A stretch of DNA of 64,000 bases from Siderastrea siderea (GCA_964030785.1 OZ034978.1:12699953-12763952); one strand, 5' to 3'; shown: positions 22,234 through 35,416, counted from the first letter of the stretch. The notes: generated by a model from the letters alone, not told the origin. Made by a program: numbers and translations.

Positions 22234-25200
22234 AACCTGCGATCAGGCCGAATTTTAGCATCGCTCTCATATTCTCTTACGTTGGTCGCTCGCTAAAATA
22301 GGGCCTGATACAATCTCTCACAGAAGTTCGTGTCGGCGGCCAAATTTTGGCCGCGGGAATCTCGCAATCTCATTGGCCCTTTAACAATAGAGCTGTCAAC
22401 GGAAGTAATTTCGATCAGACCGCCATCGCCAAGGAACAACCAGGGAACAAGTCTGCCGAAGTAAAATGTGTTGCTCTAATAAATTCTTGTCGTTCTAGGA
22501 GAATTGTCACCATTTCTTTCTCTCCTGAGAATGGCGTTCGGTTTGACGCAAGCTGTCTCTCACCTGGAGCAGAGAAGTACAGCAACAGTGAAGTATGAGT
22601 GAAGTATGTATTCCGTTTTATCGCATCGTGTCTCGGAATTTTTATTTGACGGCTTTCAGCTGGTATTGATAACATGAACAGAGTAGAGGTTGTTTCCGCG
22701 TTTTACGGAACAAAACGAACAGCAGACGAATAAGTATCTTTCGCCAAGAATGATCAACAAGTCAACCGATAATTCGGTAAACTTAACGGCAAACTGATGT
22801 TTGGCGAGAAGCGCAATCAAGTCGCAATACAATTTTCAGTTTATTCATTCATTCTTTAATACTTATGTCGTTTTATTGATCTCTGACATTGACATCAAAA
22901 GATCTGACTAGTTTTATAATAAATGTTCTTCGTTTTAAAATTCGCTGCTGTTTAGAGATAGAATTCGCTGCTAATCTCAAATATTTATCACTTCTGGAAC
23001 TAAATTAATTACAAAATACTCCTATGTTTATAAACGGTTTTATTTGTATCTTCATTCTAAAGAATGAAACTGAAGATATTTCTCTTAATGGCAAAGGTTT
23101 TTTTACGCAGAAAATCGGTGACAAATGCGAAGAGAATATTTCCGGATACCACCTGAAATGGGAAAGGATTCAAGCATGCAGCATATTTTGGTACATGACA
23201 ACCTCGTCGTGTTTTGAATTTTCATTCAGTTTCAGCTCAGACAGAGCAACCATGCACAATACCGGAACCTTCAAGTTAGCAATCGTGTAAATTTGAGTGC
23301 TTGTACTTTGTGTCTAGAATGTATGTAGCCTATGATTTTCTTATTTTGCCGACATTTGCGTGACTTTTTGCGAATTGCCGTTATGGGAAATTTGCATACC
23401 GAGGATCGTGCAAGCAGAAGAAATTTTGATTGGCTATTTTGCTAAATGTCAATCAATCAAAAAAGTGGGCGGCAGACGTTCCGTAGAAGAATTGTATCAG
23501 GCTCTATTTTTCGTTTCGCCCGTCGCGCCTGAATGTTTCACCGAGCGAAACGAAAATAGAGCCTGATCGCAGGTTATTAAGATGTTCTCGTTGGGTACGC
23601 GCCCCTGGGCTTTGTTAGCTATTTTAGTAAAAGACAAAAGTCACATTTACATTGATGATTTACATTACTCAGTGATTTACACTGAGTGTTTTCTTCAATT
23701 CCCCTTGGTGTTCTCGGGGAATTTTGTGAATGAGCCAAGGTACTTAATCGCAATCAGTTAGACATCAAGGTCGCAAAGAGGGGGGGGGGGGGGGGGGAGG
23801 GGGTCTTTGGAGCCCTGGAGCCCTGAAATTTTTGTCATGGAGCCCGGAGCCCATACATACATACATGTACCTACATACTTTATTTATTTATCCACGGTAA
23901 AATCTTCAGTGTTTACAAGTTAAAATAGTAACAATACTGTTTTACAAGATTGCCGTGTGGGAGCCTGACTGACAATTGTTGTAAAATCGTTCAATTTCCC
24001 TTTTAAAGCGCCCAAGAGATTCTAAAGCCTCTCTCGACTTGGAGCCCGAACAAAAATGCTGTTTTTGGCTAAATGGAGCCCTGTCGAGCCCTGGAGTGAA
24101 GCAATGGAGCCCTAGAGCCCCGAAATTTCCGTCTTGGAGCCCTGGAGTCCTGCATTTTTTTAGGCCGTATCCCTGGAGCCCTAAACCCCTTTGGGACCCT
24201 GAGACGCAGTTTTGGCAAAACAGCAGCAAAATGCCCGGTTACAGAGCCCCTTTAAGCTGGGTTTCTTCGTTGAATTTCAAACAAGTTCACTCTGAGATGA
24301 GTAAAATATCAAGTATTTAGGCAAAAAATTAAGGTCACATTTCTTCAGGAAATCTTGTTCTGGATTTTGTGATCGAAAAAAAAACTTTTTGATCTGTTTT
24401 GGAGCAAACCAGTGCCATGTTGCAATCCAAACGATCCATGTACAGAATTGAATAGTTGAGATAGGTGACTTCAATCTGGTTTCGGACTGGGTTCCGTTTA
24501 GTCAGCTTAGTTCTTGTACTGAATAGTAAGTGGTCATTCAGGGTGTAAACAAATATGAATTGATCTGTCTTCAGGTTTTTGTTTCATCTAGCACAAAAAT
24601 CCAAATCTGAAAATGGATTAACTTTCAGGGCTCCAGGGCTCCAAAGACCCCCTCCCCCCCCCCCCCCCCTCTTTGCGACCTTGATGTCTAACTGATTGCG
24701 ATTAAGTACCTTGGCTCATTCACAAAATTCCCCGAGAACACCAAGGGGAATTGAAGAAAACACTCAGTGTAAATCACTGAGTAATGTAAATCATCAATGT
24801 AAATGTGACTTTTGTCTTTTACTAAAATAGCTAACAAAGCCCAGGGGCGCGTACCCAACGAGAACATCTTAATAACCTGCGATCAGGCTCTATTTTCGTT
24901 TCGCTCGGTGAAACATTCAGGCGCGACGGGCGAAACGAAAAATAGAGCCTGATACAATTCTTCTACGGAACGTCTGCCGCCCACTTTTTTGATTGATTGA
25001 CATTTAGCAAAATAGCCAATCAAAATTTCTTCTGCTTGCACGATCCTCGGTATGCAAATTTCCCATAACGGCAATTCGCAAAAAGTCACGCAAATGTCGG
25101 CAAAATAAGAAAATCATAGGCTACATACATTCTAGACACAAAGTACAAGCACTCAAATTTACACGATTGCTAACTTGAAGGTTCCGGTATTGTGCATGGT

Positions 25201-26215
25201 TGCTCTGTCTGAGCTGAAACTGAATGAAAATTCAAAACACGACGAGGTTGTCATGTACCAAAATATGCTGCATGCTTGAATCCTTTCCCATTTCAGGTGG
25301 TATCCGGAAATATTCTCTTCGCATTTGTCACCGATTTTCTGCGTAAAAAAACCTTTGCCATTAAGAGAAATATCTTCAGTTTCATTCTTTAGAATGAAGA
25401 TACAAATAAAACCGTTTATAAACATAGGAGTATTTTGTAATTAATTTAGTTCCAGAAGTGATAAATATTTGAGATTAGCAGCGAATTCTATCTCTAAACA
25501 GCAGCGAATTTTAAAACGAAGAACATTTATTATAAAACTAGTCAGATCTTTTGATGTCAATGTCAGAGATCAATAAAACGACATAAGTATTAAAGAATGA
25601 ATGAATAAACTGAAAATTGTATTGCGACTTGATTGCGCTTCTCGCCAAACATCAGTTTGCCGTTAAGTTTACCGAATTATCGGTTGACTTGTTGATCATT
25701 CTTGGCGAAAGATACTTATTCGTCTGCTGTTCGTTTTGTTCCGTAAAACGCGGAAACAACCTCTACTCTGTTCATGTTATCAATACCAGCTGAAAGCCGT
25801 CAAATAAAAATTCCGAGACACGATGCGATAAAACGGAATACATACTTCACTCATACTTCACTGTTGCTGTACTTCTCTGCTCCAGGTGAGAGACAGCTTG
25901 CGTCAAACCGAACGCCATTCTCAGGAGAGAAAGAAATGGTGACAATTCTCCTAGAACGACAAGAATTTATTAGAGCAACACATTTTACTTCGGCAGACTT
26001 GTTCCCTGGTTGTTCCTTGGCGATGGCGGTCTGATCGAAATTACTTCCGTTGACAGCTCTATTGTTAAAGGGCCAATGAGATTGCGAGATTCCCGCGGCC
26101 AAAATTTGGCCGCCGACACGAACTTCTGTGAGAGATTGTATCAGGCCCTATTTTAGCGAGCGACCAACGTAAGAGAATATGAGAGCGATGCTAAAATTCG
26201 GCCTGATCGCAGGTT
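22234..26215. repeat. Near-perfect inverted repeat, 1.59-kb arms
   Basis: Left arm 22234-23828 (1595 bp) and right arm 24623-26215 (1593 bp) are reverse complements. The open frames inside them translate identically. The two-base length difference equals the difference in one homopolymer run (18 G on the left, 16 C on the right). Each arm holds a 1342-bp module (22234-23575 and its mirror 24874-26215) bounded by aacctgcgatcaggc and its complement. Both module ends can form hairpins, for example around atcaggctctatttttcg. About 250 bp beyond the module is also shared, up to the G run. The identity means a very recent duplication, strong gene conversion, or an assembly fold-back. Confidence 0.9.
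23829..24622. repeat. Spacer of the inverted repeat, ggagccctggagccc-rich
   Basis: A unique 794-bp centre. Its first half carries many imperfect copies of ggagccctggagccctg at about 23812-23850 and 24070-24185, separated by AT-richer DNA. The short open frame across it (24039-24320) is Pro/Ser-rich because of that repeat and shows no domain. Confidence 0.6.
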
Positions 26216-27232
26216 AACATCTTAACGAAGTACTTAAAATATCATTTTCTGCTTTCATGGTTTTTTTTTCTTAGCCGAAAATCTAGGCCACGGAAAATTT
26301 TAGGAAACAGAACCCTATCCGACGAATTCCGAGCTGCTAAGAGCTCTCCAAAAATGCTAACTGGCCCTATTTTATACTTTAAACGACATATTTGTCCCTC
26401 CGAAAACAATCGGAATTAATCAGTCCCCGTGTCAGGAAAGCCTGAGTTGATGTTTAACCAAAGAATATTCTCTAGCTTTTACTTAAATCAAATCCGGATA
26501 TCTCAGGCGATCTAGGCCTTCCAAACAGATAATTATTGAAAGGAACCGTTGGGTGCCCCTGAAAGTCCCTTTTATCCGCAGAAGATATCTAGTTATCCTT
26601 AATAATTAATCGCATAATCGTCTTTGGAAGAATAAAGTAATTTAGATCATTTTTTAAAACAATGAACTCCAGAGTTGGTCATTAGGAAACGTGCCAGTCA
26701 TGTTAAAATTACTTGAATGTCAGTTAGAACAGAAATGTCAAAATAAATTATAGAATTTAGACGCAAGTTTTGTCTGGAAATAAGCAGGTGTCCTCGAGAA
26801 TGCAAATCAAACAGTGTCTGTATAATTACCGCAATTTGTGGTTAGCTCGATGTTGAAAGTTTCACTGTTTTTGTCGCCAAAATAATGCTTTAATTTAAAC
26901 AAAAATGTTATTTTTGGAGTGTCAAGAATTGTTTTTCACTGATTTATGCGTCGACTTGAAAACACGCCTTTTTATCTAGCGACCGACAAATAATGAGGTA
27001 ATAAATTCTGCTTGCAAAGGCATAGATTTGGGAGTCCAGCAGGTACCAACTACAGAGAGCGAAAAAAGTGACCTAAGCTTAATTGAATCTGGCTGTATCC
27101 ACTCAATCTGCCAATCAAGCACTCAATGATAACTGAAATTGAAGTTTAGTCAGCTGCCAACAGACTTGTAGAAGGAACTTGTGCGTATGTTGCCGTTACA
27201 GTTGTAGCTACTGCTTAAGACGGGCTGCAAAA
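26216..27232. other. Upstream region of the K2P channel gene
   Basis: AT-rich sequence with no repeat or gene recognised. The 5' UTR and promoter of the downstream channel must lie here, but no TATA or initiator can be fixed by eye. Confidence 0.4.
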
Positions 27233-30200
27233 ATGACAGACGCAGAGGAGACGCCAGTGAAATTTGAGCCCAGATCGCTCTGCATTAAAATAGCTATTTA
27301 TGTGATAGTTCTTCTCATTGGGGCAGCAGTTTTTATGGAGCTAGAACGAGTGAAAAACGATTCGACTTCAGGAACATCACGAGCGGCGAAAATCAAAGAA
27401 AGCCTAGTAGAAAAGTACAACATAACTTTGAAAGACTTGATGGAATTAGAAGCGTCTTTTGAACAAGAGGCAAGCGACAGGGAGAACGCAGAAAGGTTGA
27501 GTCGATGGACCTATGGTAACTCTGTCTTCTTTGCTTTTACAATTATGACAACTATTGGTAAGTATTTTGAGTAATTTGAATTGCTATTCATACCGAGGGT
27601 CGAAGAACCCTAAATAAATAAGAGATAATTATGTGAAGATTTTGGGGTAAAGTAATAGGAAAACTGATGGTCTAACAATCAATCTTCCGTTTGGAATTAT
27701 GAGTAAATGAGAGAAGAATGGTAATTTCAGAGGAAATAACTAACGGATTGAAAAGAAATATTTCGTCATTTCTCCAATGTAAACCATGGCAGATATGTAA
27801 AACTTAAGTTAAAATGACTTTAAACTCAGACTTAAAGCAGGTGCAGGTATCATGCTCAACTGGTTCGAATGGACAACATCTCAGAACTCAAGTACGCAAT
27901 AATGTAGAGTTATTTTTTTAACAGAAGGTAAAATATTTCGGAATTAACCAGCCTAAGGGCTAAATATCATTTTTGTGAGCTCTTTATGGTTTCATTTATA
28001 TTTGGAGTGACCAGAATATTGTATAATACTTCAGTCCTTTTAGGACGTCTGTCTCATTAGTCCTGTTTGCATTTCAAAACACAAGGCACGCCTTCACCTT
28101 GAAAAAAAGGTCACCTCAGTCCGTAAACTAGAAAATGATCGTTAAATCTAGAAGCAAAATTCAAGGTGAGCTACAAGAAGGTGTTTCCCAGTGGGTGTTT
28201 GCTTAATTGGAGGCTTTATTTGGTCTTGATTCAAAACTGTTATCTCGTTGTTAAGAGCTCTCTCTCTATTGTAAACAGGAATTCAATGCAATTCTGGAAC
28301 ACATGCTGATTCATATCACTGCTCTTGAGATTTTGTTATCGGTACTTGCGGTTTTACCAGGCTTAAATAATTAAGAAAAACTGTCTAAGTTATAAATTGG
28401 TCTTAATATTGAATTAGCCAATCATACTTGCCTTAAAAAGAAAGTTTTAATCCGGCATCAATGTGAAAGGCTTCTGTTTTTTAACTAGAAATTGGTAAAA
28501 AATTTCTCAGAATTTTCATTGACCAAATCACTTCCTCAAATATTGTGCTTATATATGCAACAAACTCATAAAGAATCAATATACTTGAGTCTGTCGTCGC
28601 TGAGAAAACGCTTTTAAAATCCTGACCAAAAAACTGTTTAAACATAAAGCATGAGAAAAAAACATGCAGACCGCGTAAAACAACAACAACCATTTTATTT
28701 TGCCAAAATAAATAGAAATAATTACAGCATAAAATAAATTAACTAAAATAGGCAAAAAAAACTACCCAGAATAGAAATAACTAAACGAGCTGAGTAGTTA
28801 CAAAAAGAAAATTAAATTGCTTTGACTAGAAAACTAAAAAAGAAGACGAAGTAAAATAAGGCAAGTAATAAGTAATTAAGTACAATGTAACTAAGTATGT
28901 AGAAATAGTAATTGATAAATAGTAGAAAAAAGAAACAGGGAAAAAATGAGAAAGAAAGGAAAAAAAAACAAAAAAAAAAACAGTACCAGTTAATGTTTGA
29001 ACCAAAATTTGTTTATGAGTTACATACGAGCGAAAAAGAAATTAAGACACTAACCCAGCATTAACCATAAGTACTTAAATAATGCTCATTCATAGTTTGC
29101 TTAAATGAGCAGCTGAATGAGCGTAGAAATTGAGAGAAAAGTGTTTAAAAAGTGTTTAATACCGGAGGAAAACACGAGTATTTTTAAGACCAAGCACAAC
29201 GCAGAACTAATCAATACTGAATAAGTCAATCATTAAAGGATGGTTTGATTTTTTAACAGACTGCATGGTTGAGAGGACAGTCAGAGTCTTCGTTCTGTCT
29301 GAATGAAGCGTGACGCTCTTGTTACAAGGACTGACATCCGCTGATCGACTCTTCAGGAGACAGCAACTTTTAAAAGACCCATTGTTGTGGAATATTCAAA
29401 TTTTGAGCCCCTGAAAATACAACCACTTGGAAGATTTATCATCTATTGATATTAGACCTCCACATCAACAAAAGAAAGAAGTGGCACGTTGTTCCTGCTA
29501 AAGCGAAAGCCGAATCATCTCAATAAAGATTGTTTCAATATTGTAGGCCCCAACCAAGCGTGCTCAACATTTTTTCTATTCGGCAAGTTGAACGCAAACC
29601 ATGATGGACATGTGCAACGATGTTGTACGGCAATGAAAAGAAATATTAACGTTAACCTAGTTTGTGCAAGGTCTAATAGCGTCTGCAGCTGGACTGAAAC
29701 GTAGTTGCCTTGGTGTTGCACTTTATAAGCCGTAGGATAGAAGATTCAATTCCACCTTTTTCCTCTCTCAATTTCAGGTTATGGTCACATGTCACCCAAC
29801 ACCTGGCAAGGCCAGTTGTTCTGCATATTCTTCAGCCTCGTCGCTATACCAGTGGCAGGCATCATGCTGCTCAGCGTCGGAAATCACGTGAGCTTGGCCA
29901 TCCGGGTATTCATCCGCTATATGGAGAAAACTTGCCTCAGTAGGGTGGTGTCGGGGAGCGCGGAATACAAGAGTACTGTGGTCACCTTTGTGCTAATGAT
30001 TCTCATGATCATATTCGGCGCCATTTTGACGTCACACACCGACAACTGGTCGTTCATTGAAGGAATGTATTTCTTCTTTATCAGTGTCTCCACGATCGGA
30101 TTCGGAGATTACGTCATCAATGACGGCGAGCTGAAATCTGCGGATCACAGCAAAACCGTTGCTGTTAACTTCACCATCGTGCTCATCACCCTGGGACTCT

Positions 30201-30457
30201 GTGTCGTCTCCAGTGTCCTCTGCTCGGTCAGCGCGGTCATCGAAGAGAGGCAGAAGCGCATGCGCATTCCCGAATCAGCTACTAGTGCTTTAAATGCTGC
30301 TAATTCGGCGTTAAATACCGTCACTAGCAACTTGCCATTAAAGTTGTCGACCAAGATCAAGGGTAAAAATTCCAAGAAAGAAAACTGTGTCGAAAGCAGC
30401 AGCCAAAATGGCGAAGAACTGACAGAGGTTACTAAGTTCAAAGACTCAGTTTTATAA
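27233..30457 (+). CDS. Two-pore-domain (K2P) potassium channel subunit, KCNK family
   Basis: Two exons, 27233-27557 and 29778-30457, encode 334 residues. The layout is M1 (about 17-36), a cap with N-glycosylation sequons at Asn42 and Asn63 and no cysteine, P1 with selectivity filter TIGYGH (107-112), M2 (about 122-141), M3 (about 174-195), P2 with filter TIGFGD (214-219), M4 (about 238-262) and a short cytoplasmic tail. Two such subunits make one background potassium channel in the plasma membrane that sets the resting potential. The only intron falls after the first base of the Gly109 codon of GYG, the position shared by many animal KCNK genes. His112 after GYG is the residue used as external pH sensor in TASK channels. 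The ATG at 27233 is the first in frame and has A at -3. The exact KCNK subfamily is not settled. Confidence 0.9.
27558..29777 (+). other. Intron of the K2P gene
   Basis: Begins gtaagt and ends atttcag. A strongly A-rich, low-complexity part lies at about 28680-28990. No additional exon or element was recognised. Confidence 0.7.
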
Positions 30458-31330
30458 CCTGAGCTCGATTGTTATAGAACCGTGACTTCAGTCATAAACT
30501 CATAAGTCAGGACCACAATACACTGAATTTGAACTTTAAGACTGAATGTGAAAGGGTTCATGCCTTTTTGTAATATATTTGGTTAGCAGTTGAGTGTGCA
30601 GCCAAGTTTTCTATGAAAGAAAAAGTTAACAACTCAAACCCGAATTGGCATTTTTCCATTGAAAACACGGATTAATAGTCGAATTGTAAATAGTAAAAAG
30701 CTAAATTATTGATATGGGGAGTAGCACTTGAACAAATTCAAAAGTAGGTTTGATTTCCGAGAACATGGTGCGTCGTCATTGTCTATCGAAATTGTCCATG
30801 GGCGAATAGCCTCAGAAAAATGTTTGCTTATATTTAGTTTGTCCACAGTGTTTGTACGTACTTGTTTAAAAAAGCTTTTTTTATTTAACGGCATCACATT
30901 AATAATTCATGGGTTTCCACAGAAAGTTGTGAGATCAAAGCTCCTAAACTTTAAAATATCAAAATATTCGAACGTTCTCGTTGACAAGAAGAGGCGAATG
31001 GCTTTACACAAAGAACTCTTTATTTTTGCTTTTGGAGATCTTCACAAATAGTTTTACTTGATTATCTCATGAAATATTGAACCTACAGAGTTGCAAAGCT
31101 TCCACCTAATAATTTATTTGTTGTCTGTTTTGCCAAACCCTTTCACTATTAGTGGTGGCCAAAGTAAAAATTCAAGAAAAATCCCAAATATAGTTATTCT
31201 GTACCTGAAAGGGTTAAAGAGAAGATCAAAGAAGAGAAATTCCCATCGTACCCTTCGCGCCTTCCATTATTACCCAACCCCTTCTGTATCGTTCACAGGC
31301 CGATTCTTGCCAAATGAGAAAACATACAGA
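30458..31330 (+). other. 3' flank of the K2P gene
   Basis: Probably contains the 3' UTR. The 107-codon frame at 30728-31051 has no family resemblance and is probably chance. No AATAAA was found close to the stop. Confidence 0.45.
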
Positions 31331-31560
31331 TACAGTTGACTTCAGCTAACTCGAACTTTCGGTAGCTCGAAGCTCGCACGAACTCGACCCAAAATTGATT
31401 TCCCCTGGACTTGCTGCATACATTATATGTAACTTTACCCTCGTGAACTTGAACCCTCGCTAACTCGAACCTATCGTAACTCGAGGTAAATCTGTTTTCC
31501 CTTCGAGTAATTTTCTTACTAAGTTTACCCTCAATAACTCGAACGTTATTTGACAAATAT
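31331..31560. repeat. taactcgaac-type transposon end (fragment)
   Basis: Variants of taactcgaac (for example agctaactcgaactttcgg, gctaactcgaacc, ataactcgaacg) recur five or six times. A tract of the same type but inverted (ggttcgagttatcggga) lies at about 34518-34535. These may be the two ends of one decayed Tc1/mariner-like element, or independent fragments. Confidence 0.4.
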
Positions 31561-31561
31561 G

Positions 31562-31636
<75 letters not shown>

Positions 31637-31641
31637 ATATA
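31561..31641. repeat. (TA)n microsatellite
   Basis: About 80 bp of TA with one interruption. Confidence 0.95.
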
Positions 31642-32049
31642 AATTGTGTATTAAAACGTGCATGTGCAATGTATAAGAATTGACTACAACTAGCACTTTT
31701 GGAAGCAACCTTTAAGAAAAGCTACTGTTTTGCATTCGCGAGTAATTGAGTCAAAGAGAATTTTGAAGGATTAATCAAGTCAAAGTTGATTCGGTAAATT
31801 TTTGCCTTCTAGCACGAGGGGTGTCAACTCTAACACTTGCTGTTTGAACAGCACTACACAGTAATGAGGGTCGTCCCGAAAATCTGGAAAAACCTCCCAA
31901 TTTTGTTATGAAGATCCCACAAAAATAACAAACGATATCAAAAATTATAGTTGGAAAAAGAGACGGAGAAGGAGACAAAAGGGAGCTCTGTCTCTCCTCA
32001 ATATCAACCGCTTTATCTTTTCGTCCGCTTCCACATTTCGCCGATCTTA

Positions 32050-32352
32050 GGGCCCGTTTAAACATGCGATTTTTTGTGCAATTTTTGTCGCACATTTCAG
32101 TGCAATTTTTGTCGCGCTCAAGCTCGCGATAAAAATTGCAAGTGAGTGTAAACTAGCGGCGATTTGTGTGCCATTTGTCGCCGCGATATCGCAGAGGTTT
32201 CGATTGATGCAACTTGCGGCGGTTTGGAGGAAATTGCAGCAAATATTGCACTGGAATCGCAGCGAAATCGCTGCTAGTTTACACTTGCGACAAAAGTTGC
32301 ATTGGAGAGGGCGACAAAAATTGCACCAAAAATCGCATGTGTAAACGGGCCT
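32050..32352. mobile_element. MITE, 303 bp, TTA target duplication (PIF/Harbinger-like)
   Basis: The ends gggcccgtttaaacatgcga and tcgcatgtgtaaacgggcct are inverted and flanked by TTA on both sides (32047-32049 and 32353-32355). The interior is made of short gcaatttttgtcgc inverted tracts around a centre near 32200. Confidence 0.8.
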
Positions 32353-32355
32353 TTA

Positions 32356-35140
32356 CGCAGCTTGCATTTCCTATGTATCTTCTGGTCGCTTACTCTTAGA
32401 GGTAAGCAGAGGTAACAGCTGAAATTAAGGCCACGTTCCTACTAGAATAGACTGTGGGAAGCTTAAAGAGGAGAGCCAATTGCATTGTGTTTACTGACTG
32501 TATTAGCAACGGCCAGCAGTTCTAAACGATGCTGTTGCAAAGTAAAGGCTTTCAGAAAATATGGTTAATCAGATAGCCGCATTGAAAACTAAAATGTCAG
32601 GAATTAGTTCCTAAAGATGCTGTGATGCTGGTTCGGTGGGTCCGGGAAGGTATCTTTTCAAATTGATAACAGCTTCAGTTAAAATACGGTAAATTGTCCA
32701 CTGTAAGGAAATTCAAACACTTTTGATCTTTGTCAGTTATTGTAAATCTGTAGCACGCTCAACGTGGGCACCAGACAGGAAAATGTAAGCAAAATACATG
32801 AAATGTAAGCAAAATACATGAAATGTCATTTTCTGTTTTCTCCGATTGTTTCAGGGCCTTCAAAATGGATATTAATTTAAATACGATAACACAGGTTGAT
32901 CTGTTCGGATTCTGTAGCTAAAACTTTTTTTAAGTCGCAGAGCGTTATAGGAAACAAAATCTTATCGGCCGAATTTAACCGAGCAACTGTTTGCTCTTCA
33001 AGAATGCTACCTGACTTAATTTTGTATTATATACGACGTATTTTATTTGTCCCTCCAAAAACAAAAGGAGTTAATTTTCCTATGTTACAAAGGTTAGGGC
33101 TTGAGATGACATGCAGGCAAACATTTTCCCACGATTGAACCCGAATTTGTGAGGCAGTTATTATTTTCCGAACTGGTATTCTAGAGAAATAACTGGTTGG
33201 ATGCCCCTGCCTGACTCAAGGTCCGGTGTGTGTTTTGTGCACATCTCTTGAGAGACTAAGGCCGAAGACAGAATAAAATTCTTCAGGATGTTTGTTTTCT
33301 TTGATCGGGGTCAGGTGTAAACACCTGTAAGTCGTGAAAACGTAAAGCATGAGTAGACTTACTTTCGACATTTCTATGCATATATTTTCGTCAAGGCAAG
33401 CTAAAGCAAATAAACGGGTCCATTTTTGTACGCGCTGCTTCTTTTAGACAAAAGGTTGGCATATTTCATAATTTTGGAACTGGAATGAAATCGTATTTTT
33501 CCCGGATTCTACCTTAAAAGGGGCGAAAATAACTCTGGCTATTTCAGATTGTTAGTGCCTCAGTGATTACCGAATAAGAAAAGTGTTCACAAAGAAAAGC
33601 CGAGTTCTAGGAGGTATCTCTGTATTGTCTTTGGCAGACAGCTAGGCGACAGCATTTAAATTATCCCTCAAGGGTAGATTGAAACTATTATTTACTGAAT
33701 ATTTTTCACTACTTAAACTTTAAAAATGGCCGGCCCCGATCTAAACCAATTTCAGAGTGGCCAGCCCTGATATTTCAACGTTGCTTACAGTAAACAGGGT
33801 AAAGAAGGCATATAGCACAGAGAATAATAACTTTTATGTCCTTAAAATGACCCGCCTATGAACAGATTTGGGAGGTACAGTCATTGTCTTAAGCCGCAGT
33901 TTCAGTTAGACCTTGTTTAAATAACCGGCCCATAAAGGTTAAGATTCCTGTACCATCAGATTAATTCATGAGCGACAGAGCCGAGTCAGAGAGTATTTGG
34001 AGATCCTGTTGTGCACCGTTGATGTGCACAGTTTAACCCAAGTTTACATGTTTGTCTGATTAAAATCTCGCGTCATTGATTTCTCAGTACTTAGAAGAGA
34101 TTTTTCCAAGATAATACAGCGGATATTTTTAGCTAGAGGGTTAAATTAGTTTTACAATTTACAATTAACCATTCTCAGACTAAAGGAGACGTCTCCTGAA
34201 ATTAAAACAAAGTTACATTTAAGCCCCAAATATATTATGTAATATTCCAATATTATTTGTAGTTTCCCGAATAATTTCTCGAGGCTCCCGATTCCCGGCA
34301 ATATCTTCAGATTCCCGAATAAATTTTGCGGTTCTCCCGAAACAGATATTCTTAGAGTTGGCACCCCCCGTTTCTAGCGTTACAAGTTAAGCTGACGTTT
34401 CGAACTAAGGTGGTACTGGGTGACTGCTTTCTCTAATTTCTGCAATTTTGATCCTTTAATGCCATCCTACAACTCGAACTCCCGATCACTCAAACCTTTT
34501 ACGATTTCCCTAGAAGGTTCGAGTTATCGGGAGTAAGGCATAAGCTGCTACTTTCAATAAAAATTCGAAGAGATCGGTTTTTGTCTGGGCAGTATCCTTT
34601 GCAGTCTAGAGTATTTATCAAAACCTGTTGTGCTGGAACACATTGTGTACATTGCCTTTTCCCACGAAGGAAGAGTCGAGTAACGTTTTTGCTCTTTACT
34701 TCCGGGTGGTTACTTTCGGGAGTTGCCAACCACAAATCAAATGTTCCACTGTTTCTAAGGATCATTACATTCGGTATCGGTGTGGAACATATTATTGTTT
34801 TGACGACCAACAACATTTACATTTTTTGTAGACTAAAACCCATGAAATCTGCAAACTAGTTCGGATCGCAATGGCAAAAAAGTTGACCTATTTTCATTGA
34901 TACCAAAATGGTTGACAAGACTTACCCTTTGAAGCGGTAAGTAGCTATTCGGATATGGTTTATGTCAACTTTGATTTTACTTTAGCTGATGATGAACCGG
35001 CAGTAACGAAAAAACAATAAGGAAAGAAACTGTTTATCGCTGAACGGTTACCAGGTGGTCATTTTCAAGTCAATATTTTACGGAAGTCACAATTTTATTT
35101 CTTTGAAGCGAGTCTGTTTCCGTAAACATAAATAGCGCCC
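32356..35140. other. Intergenic DNA, nothing firm
   Basis: A 20-bp direct duplication (aatgtaagcaaaatacatga) lies near 32783-32822. The inverted ttcgag end fragment lies near 34518. Otherwise there are only small unsupported frames. Confidence 0.4.
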
Positions 35141-35145
35141 GGTAT

Positions 35146-35263
35146 GATACATACATACATGCATGCATACATCCATGCATGCATGCATCCATCCATCCAT
35201 CCACCCATCCATCCATCCATCCATCCATCCATCCATCCATCGATCCATCCACCCACCCACCAC
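35146..35263. repeat. (ATCC/CATG)n tetranucleotide microsatellite
   Basis: catacatgcatg units grade into about twenty ccat units. The Trp/Asp/Gly or His/Pro/Ser protein runs read across it are repeat artefacts. Confidence 0.9.
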
Positions 35264-35416
35264 GATACGTATAAAGACCAAGCGTCTGATCACCGATCTT
35301 CCATTTTTGCGATGGAAACTCCGACTCGTTAGTCACTATAACACCGCGCCTCCAGAGGGGAAACGGATTTCTCGTCTTTATTCAAGTCTCGTTTTTGCAT
35401 AACAAGACCTTGACGG

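Noticed and set aside
22347..26102. Mirror pairs of 68-88 codon frames in the inverted repeat
   Set aside because: Their identity follows from arm identity and not from selection; no domain or start context is convincing.
35070..35402. Trp-Met-Asp-Gly and His-Pro-Ser repeat proteins
   Set aside because: Pure translations of the ATCC microsatellite in several frames.
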